Origin: an uncultured Draconibacterium sp.
GTDB taxonomy: Bacteria > Bacteroidota > Bacteroidia > Bacteroidales > Prolixibacteraceae
DNA: 64,000 nt
Assembly (NCBI RefSeq): GCF_913060805.1
Contig: NZ_CAJXTC010000014.1
Coordinates: 1 to 64,000 of the forward strand
Direction: 5' to 3'
Both the position numbers and the translations under genes were made by a program. Below the pieces are notes generated by a model, which saw only the letters and a list, made by a program, of their open reading frames with translations, ran no database searches and was not told the DNA's origin. Numbering within the stretch: position 1 is the first letter of the stretch; the number at the start of each line of letters is the position of its first letter. Positions 36,147 through 45,042 of the stretch are shown piece after piece.

Positions 36147-37691
36147 ATGTCACTAAGAAGTAACGTACTCGATCTTCGTAAAAGAAAGAAAGAAGTACAA
36201 AAAGGTGGTGGAGATAAAGCCATTGAGAAACAGGTTAAGATGGGGAAACTCACAGCCCGTGAACGTATCCTGGCCCTGTTGGATAAAAACTCATTTCACG
36301 AATACGACTTATTTGTTGAGCACGCCGCCAAAGATTTTGGGATGGAAGGCAAAAAACTACACGGAGATGGTGTTATCATTGGTACCGGAACTATTTACGA
36401 TAAGCCGGTTTGCGTTTTCGCCCAGGACTTTACCGTTGCAGGTGGTTCGTTGGGATTAATGCACGCCCGCAAGATTACAAAAATTATGGACCACGCACTG
36501 AAAATGCGCGTTCCTTTAATTGGTATCAACGACTCGGGTGGTGCTCGTATTCAGGAAGGTGTTAACTCATTGGCCGGTTACGGAGAGATTTTCTTCCGCA
36601 ACACACTGGCTTCTGGTGTTATTCCTCAAATCTCGGTAATTCTTGGCCCTTGCGCCGGTGGAGCGGTTTATTCGCCTGCACTTACCGACTTTGTTTTTGT
36701 GGTAGAAAACATTTCGAAAATGTTCATTACCGGACCATCAGTGGTTAAATCGGTATTGGGCGAAGAAGTTTCGATGGAAGAACTGGGTGGTGCACGTGTA
36801 CATGCCGAAGTAACCGGTAACGCACATTTTTATGCACAAACCGAGTTGGAATGTTTCGAGCAGATAAAAACACTTATCAGTTATATTCCGCGTAACAACT
36901 CACGGAAAGCTTTGGCACACAAACCAAAAGCGCCGCTAAAAGGTAAAAAAGTGGAGGACATCGTTCCTGCAGATCCAAGAATTCCGTACGACATGCGCGA
37001 GGTGATCAAAAGCATCAGCGACGGTTCTGAGTTCCTGGAAGTAATGGAAGATTTTGCACCAAACATTATTATCGGTTTCGGTAGAATGAATGGCGAAACT
37101 GTTGGTTTTGTTGCCAACCAGCCAATGGTTCTTGCAGGTGTATTGGATATTGACAGCTCTGACAAAGCAGCTCGTTTTATCCGCTACTGCGACGCTTTCA
37201 ACATTCCGATTGTTACCATGGAAGACCTTCCGGGATACTTGCCAGGAGTTGACCAGGAGCATGCCGGTGTAATCCGTCACGGAGCAAAAATTCTTTATGC
37301 ATACAGCGAAGCTACAGTGCCAAAAATTACCGTTATTTTGCGTAAAGCATACGGTGGTGGTTACATTGCAATGAACTCGCGTCACTTGCGTGCCGACTTT
37401 GTTTTTGCATGGCCAACAGCCGAAATTGCGGTTATGGGACCAGAAGGTGCTGCAAACATCGTTTTCCGTAAAGAAATTGCCGAAGCTGAGAATCCTGAAG
37501 AAATGCGTCAGCAAAAAATCGAGGAGTACAAACAAAAGTTTGCCAATCCTTATGTTGCTGCTGCACAAGGTTATATCGACGAGGTAATCGAGCCTAGCGA
37601 AACACGTTCGCGCATTTTACATGCCTTGCAGGTTTCGGAAAACAAAAGCGCTTCAATGCCAGCTAAAAAACATGGAATTCCTCCGTTTTAA
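36147..37691 (+). CDS. Acyl-CoA carboxylase/decarboxylase carboxyltransferase subunit
   Basis: A 514-residue carboxyltransferase of the PccB/MmdA family: two crotonase-like halves with GINDSGGARIQEGV and GPCAGGAVYSPALTDF in the N-terminal half and VTMEDLPGYLPGVDQEHAGVIRHGAKILYAY in the C-terminal half. It moves CO2 between biotin and an acyl-CoA, most likely propionyl-CoA/methylmalonyl-CoA. The biotin carrier gene follows by 20 nt, but neither a biotin carboxylase nor the membrane decarboxylase subunits are nearby, so the direction of the reaction is undecided. Confidence 0.9.
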   Translation: MSLRSNVLDLRKRKKEVQKGGGDKAIEKQVKMGKLTARERILALLDKNSFHEYDLFVEHAAKDFGMEGKKLHGDGVIIGTGTIYDKPVCVFAQDFTVAGGSLGLMHARKITKIMDHALKMRVPLIGINDSGGARIQEGVNSLAGYGEIFFRNTLASGVIPQISVILGPCAGGAVYSPALTDFVFVVENISKMFITGPSVVKSVLGEEVSMEELGGARVHAEVTGNAHFYAQTELECFEQIKTLISYIPRNNSRKALAHKPKAPLKGKKVEDIVPADPRIPYDMREVIKSISDGSEFLEVMEDFAPNIIIGFGRMNGETVGFVANQPMVLAGVLDIDSSDKAARFIRYCDAFNIPIVTMEDLPGYLPGVDQEHAGVIRHGAKILYAYSEATVPKITVILRKAYGGGYIAMNSRHLRADFVFAWPTAEIAVMGPEGAANIVFRKEIAEAENPEEMRQQKIEEYKQKFANPYVAAAQGYIDEVIEPSETRSRILHALQVSENKSASMPAKKHGIPPF

Positions 37692-37711
37692 ACCACTTAA
37701 AGAATTGCATT

Positions 37712-38038
37712 ATGGCAGAAGAAAAAGAGCTTAAAAATCTTGTTGTTCAAGGTGCGGTTTACAAAACTACGTACACCAAAAAGTTTGAGAACAGGGTTAA
37801 TTATACGTCTCCGGATCCGAATGAACTTTATTCATTTATTCCGGGAACGATCATCGATCTTTTTGTAAAACCAAAACAAAAGGTGAAAGAAGGCGAAACA
37901 CTTTTATTGCTTGAAGCAATGAAAATGGAGAACCAGGTACGCATGCCTTTTGATGGAGAGATCGTAAAAATTCACGTCAAAAAAGGTGAGGTTATTCCCA
38001 ACCGTCATTTAATGATTGTGATTAAACCGACAAAGTAA
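37712..38038 (+). CDS. Biotin carboxyl carrier protein
   Basis: A 108-residue biotinyl-domain protein with the attachment motif EAMKMEN (68-74; Lys71 receives biotin) and the flanking glycines of the lipoyl/biotinyl fold (PGTIIDL, FDGEIVKIHVKKGE). The first 40 residues are not part of the fold. There is no Pro/Ala-rich linker, unlike many methylmalonyl-CoA decarboxylase carriers. It serves the carboxyltransferase encoded 20 nt upstream. Confidence 0.92.
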   Translation: MAEEKELKNLVVQGAVYKTTYTKKFENRVNYTSPDPNELYSFIPGTIIDLFVKPKQKVKEGETLLLLEAMKMENQVRMPFDGEIVKIHVKKGEVIPNRHLMIVIKPTK

Positions 38039-38063
38039 CTCGTAACGAGTTTAGAGATATTGA

Positions 38064-38094
38064 AACCGCGCAATTAATTTGTGCGGTTTTTTTT
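38064..38094 (+). terminator. Terminator of the carboxyltransferase operon
   Basis: Stem AACCGCGCAA (38064-38073) with TTGTGCGGTT (38079-38088), one G-U pair, followed by eight T. Confidence 0.9.
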
Positions 38095-38116
38095 ATGCAA
38101 ATACTCAAAGGATATA

Positions 38117-38152
38117 AACAAAAAAGAGTTGCCCCAACTAAGCGGCAACTCT
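38117..38152 (-). terminator. Terminator of the four-repeat protein gene
   Basis: Perfect stem AGAGTTGCC (38125-38133) with GGCAACTCT (38144-38152), 10-nt loop; minus-strand T-run follows. Confidence 0.85.
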
Positions 38153-38190
38153 CAAAAATCCAAATAAAACTAATCGCGTTTTCTATTTAT

Positions 38191-38607
38191 CTACAAATTC
38201 CAAACTCTGTCGTTAATCATCCAGTCCTCAAGGCTTAAATGTCCTTCTGTTTCTACTGTTGCTGTTGGTGCTACTTCCCATGCAATGTCGTCAGTCATCC
38301 AGTTTTCCAACTCAATGCCGGCTTCGCTGGTATTGGCTGCCCAATCGCTTGAAGTAGACCACACATCGTTGTTTGTCATCCAGTTTTCAAGATTCAGCGA
38401 CTCTTCCTGCGCTTCAGCAAAATTCGATACATCCGAAGTGCTCCAAATCGCGTCGTCTGTCATCCAGTTTTCAACGTTTAACGATGCTTCAACAATGTTT
38501 TCATGGCTCGAGGCTTTTGTTACTTTCTCTGTTGCATTAGCTGTTCCTACTGTAAAAATGACGGCTATTATAAGTGCAACTGTTTTTAAATTAAATCTAG
38601 TTTTCAT
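38191..38607 (-). CDS. Small secreted protein with four LENWM repeats
   Basis: A 138-residue protein with a signal peptide (MKTRFNLKTVALIIAVIFTV, cleavage near ANA, residue 25). The mature part is made of four repeats starting at residues 43, 71, 98 and 124: LNVENWMTDDAIW, LNLENWMTNNDVW, IELENWMTDDIAW, LSLEDWMINDRVW. Consensus is L-x-L-E-N-W-M-T-D-D-x-x-W, spaced 28, 27 and 26 residues and joined by Ser/Ala/Glu-rich linkers; the last repeat ends two residues before the C-terminus. The ATG at 38607 is chosen because it directly precedes the signal. I do not recognise a named family. Expected to be periplasmic or exported. Confidence 0.8.
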   Translation of the reverse strand: MKTRFNLKTVALIIAVIFTVGTANATEKVTKASSHENIVEASLNVENWMTDDAIWSTSDVSNFAEAQEESLNLENWMTNNDVWSTSSDWAANTSEAGIELENWMTDDIAWEVAPTATVETEGHLSLEDWMINDRVWNL

Positions 38608-38688
38608 GTTTTCTGTTTTTAACTGTTTTCTTACTAATTGTTTGTTTTCAAATGCCTTCGTAAAGGACTTTTTTGTTTTCTTGTTTTC
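38607..38688 (-). promoter_or_regulatory. A-rich leader with repeated GAAAACA
   Basis: The minus-strand leader of the four-repeat protein gene contains GAAAACA five times (complement of 38607-38613, 38624-38630, 38643-38649, 38674-38680, 38682-38688). It may be a binding site array or simple A-rich leader. Confidence 0.3.
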
Positions 38689-38788
38689 AGTTAATATGAC
38701 TATTAACGAGTACAAAGGTTACATATCGTTTTGTTAAAAAGAATAAAAAAAATGTTAATGAGTTCTTAAGGTCGGTAAACGTCCGGGG

Positions 38789-39592
38789 TTATCGGTAAAT
38801 AAAAATACCTTCAGGTAGGAATATATCCAAATTTGTCGGTGAATGGCGAAAGATGCCAAATACAGCCGAGCCACTCCCCGACATGGAAGCGTAAACGGCG
38901 CCTGCTTCGTAAAGCTTGTTTTTTAGATCTTCAATTTCGGGGAACTGCGGAAATACGCTTTTTTCGAAGTCATTTTTAACCACTGTTTTCCAATCTTCGG
39001 TGGGAAGTTGATCAATTTCCAGCAGGTTAAAATCCGATTTTGCAGGAACGATATTTCGATAAGCCTGCGGTGTACTCACCGAAAAAGGCGGTTTAACGAT
39101 TACAATCTCGTAAGCTGATAAATCGAGATTTACCGGTTTAAACTGATCGCCAATGCCGTGTGCAAAAGTGGGTTTGTTTTGGATGAAAAACGGGCAATCG
39201 GCACCAATTCGGGCAGCGTAATCTTCCAGCTTTGTTGTTGCTAATCCCAACTCAAAATAATCGTTCAGCATTTTTAATGCAAAAGCTGCGTCGGCAGAAC
39301 CACCACCAAGGCCCGCTCCAAACGGGATAACTTTATGTAAATGCATTTTTACCGGCTGAAGGTCATAATCTCCGGCAAGCAAAGAATAAGCTTTATAAAC
39401 GAGGTTATTTTCCGGAGCAGCATCAATTTCAATTCCTGATGAAGTAAAAGCCGTTTCCCGAGCTTCGATCACTTCCAAAGCATCCGCTAATTTTACGGGG
39501 TAGAAAATCGTTTCCAGGTTGTGGTAACCATCCGGTCGTTTCTCCACAACATTGAGCCCGATATTTATTTTCGCATTGGGAAATGTGATCAT
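38789..39592 (-). CDS. ispE: 4-diphosphocytidyl-2-C-methyl-D-erythritol kinase
   Basis: A 267-residue GHMP kinase that phosphorylates CDP-methylerythritol in the non-mevalonate isoprenoid pathway. Motifs are AKINIGLNVVEKRPDGYHNLETIF near the start (7-30), the ATP-binding PFGAGLGGGSADAAF at about 91-105, and the C-terminal MSGSGSAVFG. All family landmarks are present at normal length. A terminator at 39604-39633 separates it from gcvP upstream. Confidence 0.94.
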   Translation of the reverse strand: MITFPNAKINIGLNVVEKRPDGYHNLETIFYPVKLADALEVIEARETAFTSSGIEIDAAPENNLVYKAYSLLAGDYDLQPVKMHLHKVIPFGAGLGGGSADAAFALKMLNDYFELGLATTKLEDYAARIGADCPFFIQNKPTFAHGIGDQFKPVNLDLSAYEIVIVKPPFSVSTPQAYRNIVPAKSDFNLLEIDQLPTEDWKTVVKNDFEKSVFPQFPEIEDLKNKLYEAGAVYASMSGSGSAVFGIFRHSPTNLDIFLPEGIFIYR

Positions 39593-39603
39593 GCCACAAA
39601 AAT

Positions 39604-39633
39604 AAAAAAGCCGCCTGAAAATTCAGACGGCTT
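39604..39633 (-). terminator. Terminator of gcvP
   Basis: Stem AAGCCG-C-CTGAA (39608-39619) with TTCAG-A-CGGCTT (39622-39633); on the minus strand TTTTTTATTTTTG follows. It stands between gcvP and ispE. Confidence 0.8.
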
Positions 39634-39659
39634 CCCATATTTATATCAATATTTATTTT

Positions 39660-42536
39660 TTAGTCAGCAAAAGCTTCGTATTCTTCCGGCGAACCACAGG
39701 TACAAATCAGGTTTCTATCGCCCCATGCATTATCAACACGGCCAACCGGCACCCAATATTTGTTCTCGCGCACCCAATCCAACGGATAAGCAGCTTTCTC
39801 GCGGCCATAAGCGTGTGTCCATTCATCGGCACAAACGCTCTCGGCTGTGTGCGGCGCATTTTTAAGAACGTTATCTGCTTTGTCGGCAACACCGTTCTCC
39901 ACTTCTTTCACTTCATCGAAAATAGAGTTTAAAGCACTGATAAAACGATCCAACTCATCTTTCGATTCACTTTCTGTTGGCTCGATCATTAACGTGCCAT
40001 GAACCGGGAACGACAGCGTTGGCGCGTGGAAACCATAATCCATCAAACGCTTAGCAATGTCTTCTTCCGTGATTCCCGCCGAAGCTTTCAGGTGGCGGCA
40101 CTCTAAAATCAATTCGTGTGCCACACGACCGTTTTCGCCGGTATATAAAATGCCGTAGTTATCTTTTAAAGCGGTTGCAATATAATTGGCATTCAGAATG
40201 GCCAGTTTTGTAGCTTCTGTTAGCCCTTCAGCACCCATCATTTTAATATAACCGTAAGTAATCGGCAATACCGAAGCACTTCCCCACGGAGCTGCAGAAA
40301 CAGCCGTTATTCCAACGTGGCCGTTATTCATAATCGGGTGCGATGGCAGAAACTCTACCAAGTGACTGGCAACGCCAATCGGTCCAACACCAGGACCACC
40401 ACCACCGTGAGGTATTGCAAATGTTTTATGCAGATTCAGGTGACAAACATCAGCACCAATCATACGTGGATTTGTCAATCCAACCTGTGCATTCATGTTG
40501 GCACCGTCCATATAAACCTGTCCACCATTTTCGTGAATCACTTCACACATTTCAATAATTGAAGCCTCAAAGACCCCATGCGTAGATGGATAAGTTACCA
40601 TAAAAGCCGAAAGATTGTCTTTGTGCAGTTCAGCTTTGGCACGAAGATCTTCCATGTCGACGTTTCCTTTTTCGTCGCATTTTACCACAACCACTTTTGT
40701 ACCGGCCATAACCGCACTTGCAGGGTTAGTTCCGTGCGCCGATGAAGGAATAATCACTACATCGCGTTGTCCTTCGCCTCGGCTCTTGTGGTATTCCTGA
40801 ATCACCATCAAACCGGCATACTCGCCTGCAGCTCCCGAGTTTGGCTGCAAACTTACGTCAGCCATTCCGGTAATCTCTGCTAAATCGCGGCGCAGTTCTT
40901 CCATCATTTCCTGGTAACCGCGTGCCTGGTTTTTAGGAACAAACGGATGCAAACCGTTAAATTCGATCCAGCTCAACGGCAGCATTTCAGTTGCTGCATT
41001 CAGTTTCATGGTACACGATCCCAGAGAGATCATTGATTGTGTTAGCGAAATATCTTTTTTAGCCAGTCGTTTAATGTAACGAACCATTTCTGTTTCCGAA
41101 CGGTATTTATTAAATACCTCCTCAGTCATGAATTCCGAAGTTCGTTTAAACGCAGCATCTATCTCAAAATCTTCAGGATATTCTTCGGCAACCTGCCATT
41201 TTTTGTTGGCAGCTTTTGCAAACACTTCGATAATCCAGCCAATATCCTGCGGGTTGGTAGTTTCGTCGATACTGATACCCACATCGCCATTTTCGAAATA
41301 GCGGAAGTTCATTTCCAGCTCGTGCGACAACCATTCAATATCTTCGCGCATTACATGTTTTGGCAACGCAAAACGGATGGTGTCAAAAAAGTTTTTATTG
41401 ATTTGAGTGTAACCCAGTTTTTCAATTTCAATAGCAAGGAATGCAGCGATATTATGAATACGCTCGGCAATTCCGATAATACCTTCAGGGCCGTGGTAAA
41501 CACCAAAGAAACCGGCCATAATAGCCAGCAGCGCCTGTGCTGTACAAATATTCGATGTTGCTTTTTCGCGTTTAATGTGCTGCTCGCGGGTTTGCAGTGC
41601 CATACGAAGCGCCCGGTTACCATGTATATCTTTGGTTACGCCAATAATTCGTCCCGGCATATTTCTCTTGAAAGCTTCGCGGGCAGCAAAAAATGCTGCG
41701 TGTGGTCCGCCATAACCCATTGGAACGCCAAAACGCTGCGAGTTACCAAATACAATGTCGGCACCCCACTCTCCCGGAGGAGTCAGAATGGCCAGCGACA
41801 TCAAATCGGCAGCAACGGCAACTTTTATCTCTTTTTCGTGCGCTTTTTCAACCAATTCAGAATAATCAGTTATTTCGCCATCCGAGTTCGGATATTGAAC
41901 AAGTACGCCAAATACATTCTCATCAAAATTAAATTCGTCTTTTGGCAGGATTTTCAATTCGAATCCCAGCGGCAGTGCACGGGTTTCTAAAACGTCGTGC
42001 GTTTGTGGCCACATCTTTTCATCTACCAAAATGGTATTCACATCTGCCTTTACCATTTTCCGCGATCTCAGGTTGGCCATCATTACCATCGCTTCGGCAG
42101 CTGCAGTTGCCTCATCAAGCAACGATGCATTGGCAATGTCCATTCCGGTTAAACCACAAACCATAGTTTGGTAGTTCAACAAAGCCTCCAATCGTCCCTG
42201 CGAAATCTCGGCCTGATATGGCGTGTAGGAAGTATACCAAACCGGATTTTCAAGTACATTACGCAAAACCACTGCGGGAGTGATCGTGTCGTAATATCCC
42301 ATTCCGATGTAAGTATTGAATACTTTATTTTTTGATGCCAGGTCGAGAATACGGCGGAAGTATTTACGTTCCGACAATCCTTCCTTCATTTTTAAAGGCT
42401 GTTGCAACCTGATGTTTGAAGGAACTGTTTGTTCCAATAATTCCTCCATCGACGAAACACCAACAAATTCAAGCATTTCGGCAACTTCTAATCCTCGCGG
42501 GCCAATGTGGCGGGTGACAAATCTATCCTGAGACAT
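39660..42536 (-). CDS. gcvP: Glycine dehydrogenase (decarboxylating), P-protein
   Basis: A 958-residue PLP enzyme of the glycine cleavage system that decarboxylates glycine and passes the aminomethyl group to lipoylated H-protein. Both halves of the single-chain form are present; the C-terminal half carries the PLP lysine in HLNLHKTFAIPHGGGGPG. The N-terminus starts FVTRHIGP, the normal family beginning. The T and H proteins are not in this window. It appears monocistronic, with a terminator after it. Confidence 0.96.
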   Translation of the reverse strand: MSQDRFVTRHIGPRGLEVAEMLEFVGVSSMEELLEQTVPSNIRLQQPLKMKEGLSERKYFRRILDLASKNKVFNTYIGMGYYDTITPAVVLRNVLENPVWYTSYTPYQAEISQGRLEALLNYQTMVCGLTGMDIANASLLDEATAAAEAMVMMANLRSRKMVKADVNTILVDEKMWPQTHDVLETRALPLGFELKILPKDEFNFDENVFGVLVQYPNSDGEITDYSELVEKAHEKEIKVAVAADLMSLAILTPPGEWGADIVFGNSQRFGVPMGYGGPHAAFFAAREAFKRNMPGRIIGVTKDIHGNRALRMALQTREQHIKREKATSNICTAQALLAIMAGFFGVYHGPEGIIGIAERIHNIAAFLAIEIEKLGYTQINKNFFDTIRFALPKHVMREDIEWLSHELEMNFRYFENGDVGISIDETTNPQDIGWIIEVFAKAANKKWQVAEEYPEDFEIDAAFKRTSEFMTEEVFNKYRSETEMVRYIKRLAKKDISLTQSMISLGSCTMKLNAATEMLPLSWIEFNGLHPFVPKNQARGYQEMMEELRRDLAEITGMADVSLQPNSGAAGEYAGLMVIQEYHKSRGEGQRDVVIIPSSAHGTNPASAVMAGTKVVVVKCDEKGNVDMEDLRAKAELHKDNLSAFMVTYPSTHGVFEASIIEMCEVIHENGGQVYMDGANMNAQVGLTNPRMIGADVCHLNLHKTFAIPHGGGGPGVGPIGVASHLVEFLPSHPIMNNGHVGITAVSAAPWGSASVLPITYGYIKMMGAEGLTEATKLAILNANYIATALKDNYGILYTGENGRVAHELILECRHLKASAGITEEDIAKRLMDYGFHAPTLSFPVHGTLMIEPTESESKDELDRFISALNSIFDEVKEVENGVADKADNVLKNAPHTAESVCADEWTHAYGREKAAYPLDWVRENKYWVPVGRVDNAWGDRNLICTCGSPEEYEAFAD

Positions 42537-42627
42537 TCGAAATATTTATTTAGGTGAATTTTTCTGCAAGTATATAAACTCAACCGATTCTAAAACATGA
42601 TTTTAAACAATTTTAAAGTGTTTACCT

Positions 42628-43269
42628 TCAGGTTAAAAACGGATTATTCTCTTTTTCAAAGCCAAGCGTCGTTTCCGGTCCGTGACCACAGTAAACTTTT
42701 GTATCGTTTGGTAGCGGAAAAAGTTTCTCTTTAATATTGGTAATCAAAGTATCAAAATCGCCACCGGGCAAGTCGGTTCGGCCAATACTGCCATAAAATA
42801 TTACATCGCCAGCAATTAACAAATTATCGTTTTTGCTGTAAAAAACTACATGGCCGGGAGCATGTCCGGGAACATGAATAACTTCAACACTTGATTCGCC
42901 AAACTCAATCGTTTGTCCCTCTTCAATAAATTCATCAATGGGTTTTACCGGCTGCATTTCGAAATTATACATTTTCCCCTGGTCAACAGCCCGATCTACC
43001 CAAAAGGCATCGTCGGCATGCGCATAAAACGGGATTTTATACTCGTCGCGAATAAAATCAACACCCATAATATGATCGAAATGGCAATGCGTATTAATAA
43101 TTTTTACCGGTTTCAGTTCGTTTCGTTCAATGTAATATTTTACCTCGTCCTGCTCTTCTCCGTAATAAAACCCGGGATCAATAAGTACACATTCTTTTGT
43201 TGCTTCGTCGCTTAAAACCAAGCTGTTTTCGCCCAAAGGGTTTACTACAAATTTTTCAACTTTTATCAT
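42628..43269 (-). CDS. MBL-fold metallo-hydrolase, glyoxalase II-like
   Basis: A 213-residue metallo-beta-lactamase-fold hydrolase. Metal ligands are visible in NTHCHFDHIMG (HxHxDH), HVPGHAPGH, IAGDVIFYGSIGRTD and YCGHGPET. The set is typical of glyoxalase II-like thioesterases of about 210 residues; the true substrate cannot be read. It lies 3 nt after the pcm stop codon and is cotranscribed with it. Confidence 0.88.
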   Translation of the reverse strand: MIKVEKFVVNPLGENSLVLSDEATKECVLIDPGFYYGEEQDEVKYYIERNELKPVKIINTHCHFDHIMGVDFIRDEYKIPFYAHADDAFWVDRAVDQGKMYNFEMQPVKPIDEFIEEGQTIEFGESSVEVIHVPGHAPGHVVFYSKNDNLLIAGDVIFYGSIGRTDLPGGDFDTLITNIKEKLFPLPNDTKVYCGHGPETTLGFEKENNPFLT

Positions 43270-43272
43270 TTA

Positions 43273-43923
43273 TCAGAAATTTACGGTTCCTTTTAAGAGA
43301 GGAACAAAAACAAAGCCTCCATGTTTTTTCATGGTGTAATCATTTTCGCCGGTTCGGATAATTTCGCACATATCCTGATGCTTATCGTTACCCACCGGCA
43401 CAACAAGTTTCCCCCCAATTTTAAGCTGCGTTTTTAATTCGGGCGGAACCAATGGAGCACCTGCAGTTACCAGTATTTTATCGAAAGGCGCAAAATCGGG
43501 CAATCCTTTATAACCGTCGCCAAAAAAGCAAGCCGGTTTATACCCGATCGATGGCAAAAATTTATGTGTTTTTGTGTACAACTCTTTTTGTCGTTCAATA
43601 GTAAAAACTTTTGCTCCCATTTCAACCAAAACCGCAGCCTGGTAACCCGATCCGGTTCCAACTTCCAGAATTTTTTCGCCCTTTTGCACATCAAGCAACT
43701 GGGTTTGAAAACCTACCGTGTACGGTTGCGAAATGGTTTGTCCGGCACCTATTGGAAATGCCTGATCTTTGTATGCAAAATTTATAAAACCACTGTCCAT
43801 AAACAAATGGCGCGGCACATTGCCAATAGCCTCCAAAACCGATGGATTTCGGATACCCTTCACTTTCAGGCCTTCAACCAAACGCTTGCGCAAGCCTTTA
43901 TGTCGCGATGTTTCGTTTATCAT
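43273..43923 (-). CDS. pcm: Protein-L-isoaspartate O-methyltransferase
   Basis: A 216-residue SAM-dependent enzyme that repairs isoaspartyl residues in aged proteins. Landmarks are VPRHLFM near residue 36, the active-site region GAGQTISQPYTV (about 57-68), SAM motif ILEVGTGSGYQAAVLVEMG (about 84-102), and LVPPELKTQLKIGGKLVVPVG. First gene of a two-gene operon with the metallo-hydrolase. Putative promoter at 43943-43950. Confidence 0.94.
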   Translation of the reverse strand: MINETSRHKGLRKRLVEGLKVKGIRNPSVLEAIGNVPRHLFMDSGFINFAYKDQAFPIGAGQTISQPYTVGFQTQLLDVQKGEKILEVGTGSGYQAAVLVEMGAKVFTIERQKELYTKTHKFLPSIGYKPACFFGDGYKGLPDFAPFDKILVTAGAPLVPPELKTQLKIGGKLVVPVGNDKHQDMCEIIRTGENDYTMKKHGGFVFVPLLKGTVNF

Positions 43924-43942
43924 TTTTACGTTGCTATGTTCA

Positions 43943-43950
43943 CAAAATTA
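43943..43950 (-). promoter_or_regulatory. Putative -7 promoter element for pcm
   Basis: Minus-strand TAATTTTG matches TAnnTTTG, 20 nt before the pcm start. Confidence 0.45.
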
Positions 43951-44052
43951 ATCGAATATAGTTACCAACAACAGTTGCTGCACATAATGAATATTAACAT
44001 TTAACGTTGATAAATTAACACTGGTACATTTAAAAGATGTTGGGCTGTATTC

Positions 44053-44060
44053 TATATTTG
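44053..44060 (+). promoter_or_regulatory. Putative -7 promoter element
   Basis: TATATTTG matches TAnnTTTG, 29 nt before the start of the oxidoreductase-fold gene at 44089. Confidence 0.5.
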
Positions 44061-44088
44061 CATTTAAATTCATTTTAAATAGCGCACT

Positions 44089-44952
44089 ATGCTGAATGTT
44101 GGATTAATCGGGAACACTGAAATTCTTGAGCCTTTTGTAATGGAGATCAAGAAAAATACCCAAATAAATATTATTGGGAAAGCATCTGTTGGATCAAGCG
44201 AAGAGCTGACCGGTTTTCATTATTCCATTCCGGAGTTTAACCGGGTTGAATTAATTGAACGCGCGGATGTGATTATCATGGACAACTCAACGCCCATGCC
44301 GTTTAAATTTATGCGCGAAATTGTAAAAAAATCGAAGCACATATTTTGCGCGGAATATCCCGATCTCACCATCGACGAGTGTACTGAACTGAATAAACTG
44401 ATAAACGAATCGCGATCGGTGGTGCAGGTTACCAATCCGTATTATTTCTCTCCGGCCATTCAGTGGGTAAATAAAAATGTAAAAACACCGGCTTTTATCG
44501 ATTATTCAAATTTTGAGCAGGATGTAACCGAAAAGAAATCGTTGTACCCGATGTTGCTCATGCTGTTGAAGGTTACGGGCATTTCTCCGAAAAAAATAGG
44601 AGCAGTTACTTTCCCGGGGTTTAATAACTCGAAATTTACCAACGTTCGCCTGGAGTTTGGCGACGCGTCGGTTGTTAACCTGAACTTCGGGAAGCTGGAG
44701 TCGCTGAAGAATTTTAAAGTCAGAATTTATTCCGACAACCAGTTTGCTACGTTTAACTTCAGCAAGGAGAAGTTTTTGTCTGACAATGAGCCTATTGAAT
44801 TTGATGACGATTGCAGGATTAGCGAGCTGGATATTTTTATTCAGGCAATTGAAGGAAAGATCAAAAAAATATCGACACTTGACGATTATTTAATTGCCAT
44901 GCACGTGGCGCAAAAGATCAACAAAAAGATAGCGCAGTTTTCTATTCATTAA
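44089..44952 (+). CDS. Gfo/Idh/MocA-like oxidoreductase-fold protein
   Basis: A 287-residue protein with an N-terminal Rossmann beginning (LNVGLIGNTEILEPFVMEI) and the ADVIIMDNSTPMPFKFMREIVKKSKHIFCAEYP stretch, which matches the NAD(P)-binding half of Gfo/Idh/MocA dehydrogenases. The nucleotide loop is GLIGNTE rather than GxGxxG, and the usual EKP catalytic lysine region is replaced by CAEYPDLT, so it may not be an active dehydrogenase. The C-terminal half is beta-rich. It precedes the sugar transferase by about 90 nt, suggesting a surface polysaccharide link. Confidence 0.75.
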   Translation: MLNVGLIGNTEILEPFVMEIKKNTQINIIGKASVGSSEELTGFHYSIPEFNRVELIERADVIIMDNSTPMPFKFMREIVKKSKHIFCAEYPDLTIDECTELNKLINESRSVVQVTNPYYFSPAIQWVNKNVKTPAFIDYSNFEQDVTEKKSLYPMLLMLLKVTGISPKKIGAVTFPGFNNSKFTNVRLEFGDASVVNLNFGKLESLKNFKVRIYSDNQFATFNFSKEKFLSDNEPIEFDDDCRISELDIFIQAIEGKIKKISTLDDYLIAMHVAQKINKKIAQFSIH

Positions 44953-44966
44953 TGCCAATAAAAAAC

Positions 44967-44974
44967 TATTTTTG
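44967..44974 (+). promoter_or_regulatory. Putative -7 promoter element for the sugar transferase
   Basis: TATTTTTG matches TAnnTTTG, 69 nt before the ATG at 45043. Confidence 0.4.
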
Positions 44975-45042
44975 CCGCAATATTTTGCATTACAGGCCGT
45001 TTAAATACTGATTGTAAAACGACCTGACTTAATCGCTTGTTA

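Noticed and set aside
41322-41990. 222-codon ORF antisense to gcvP
   Set aside because: A long shadow of a conserved gene; gcvP has all its motifs on the other strand.
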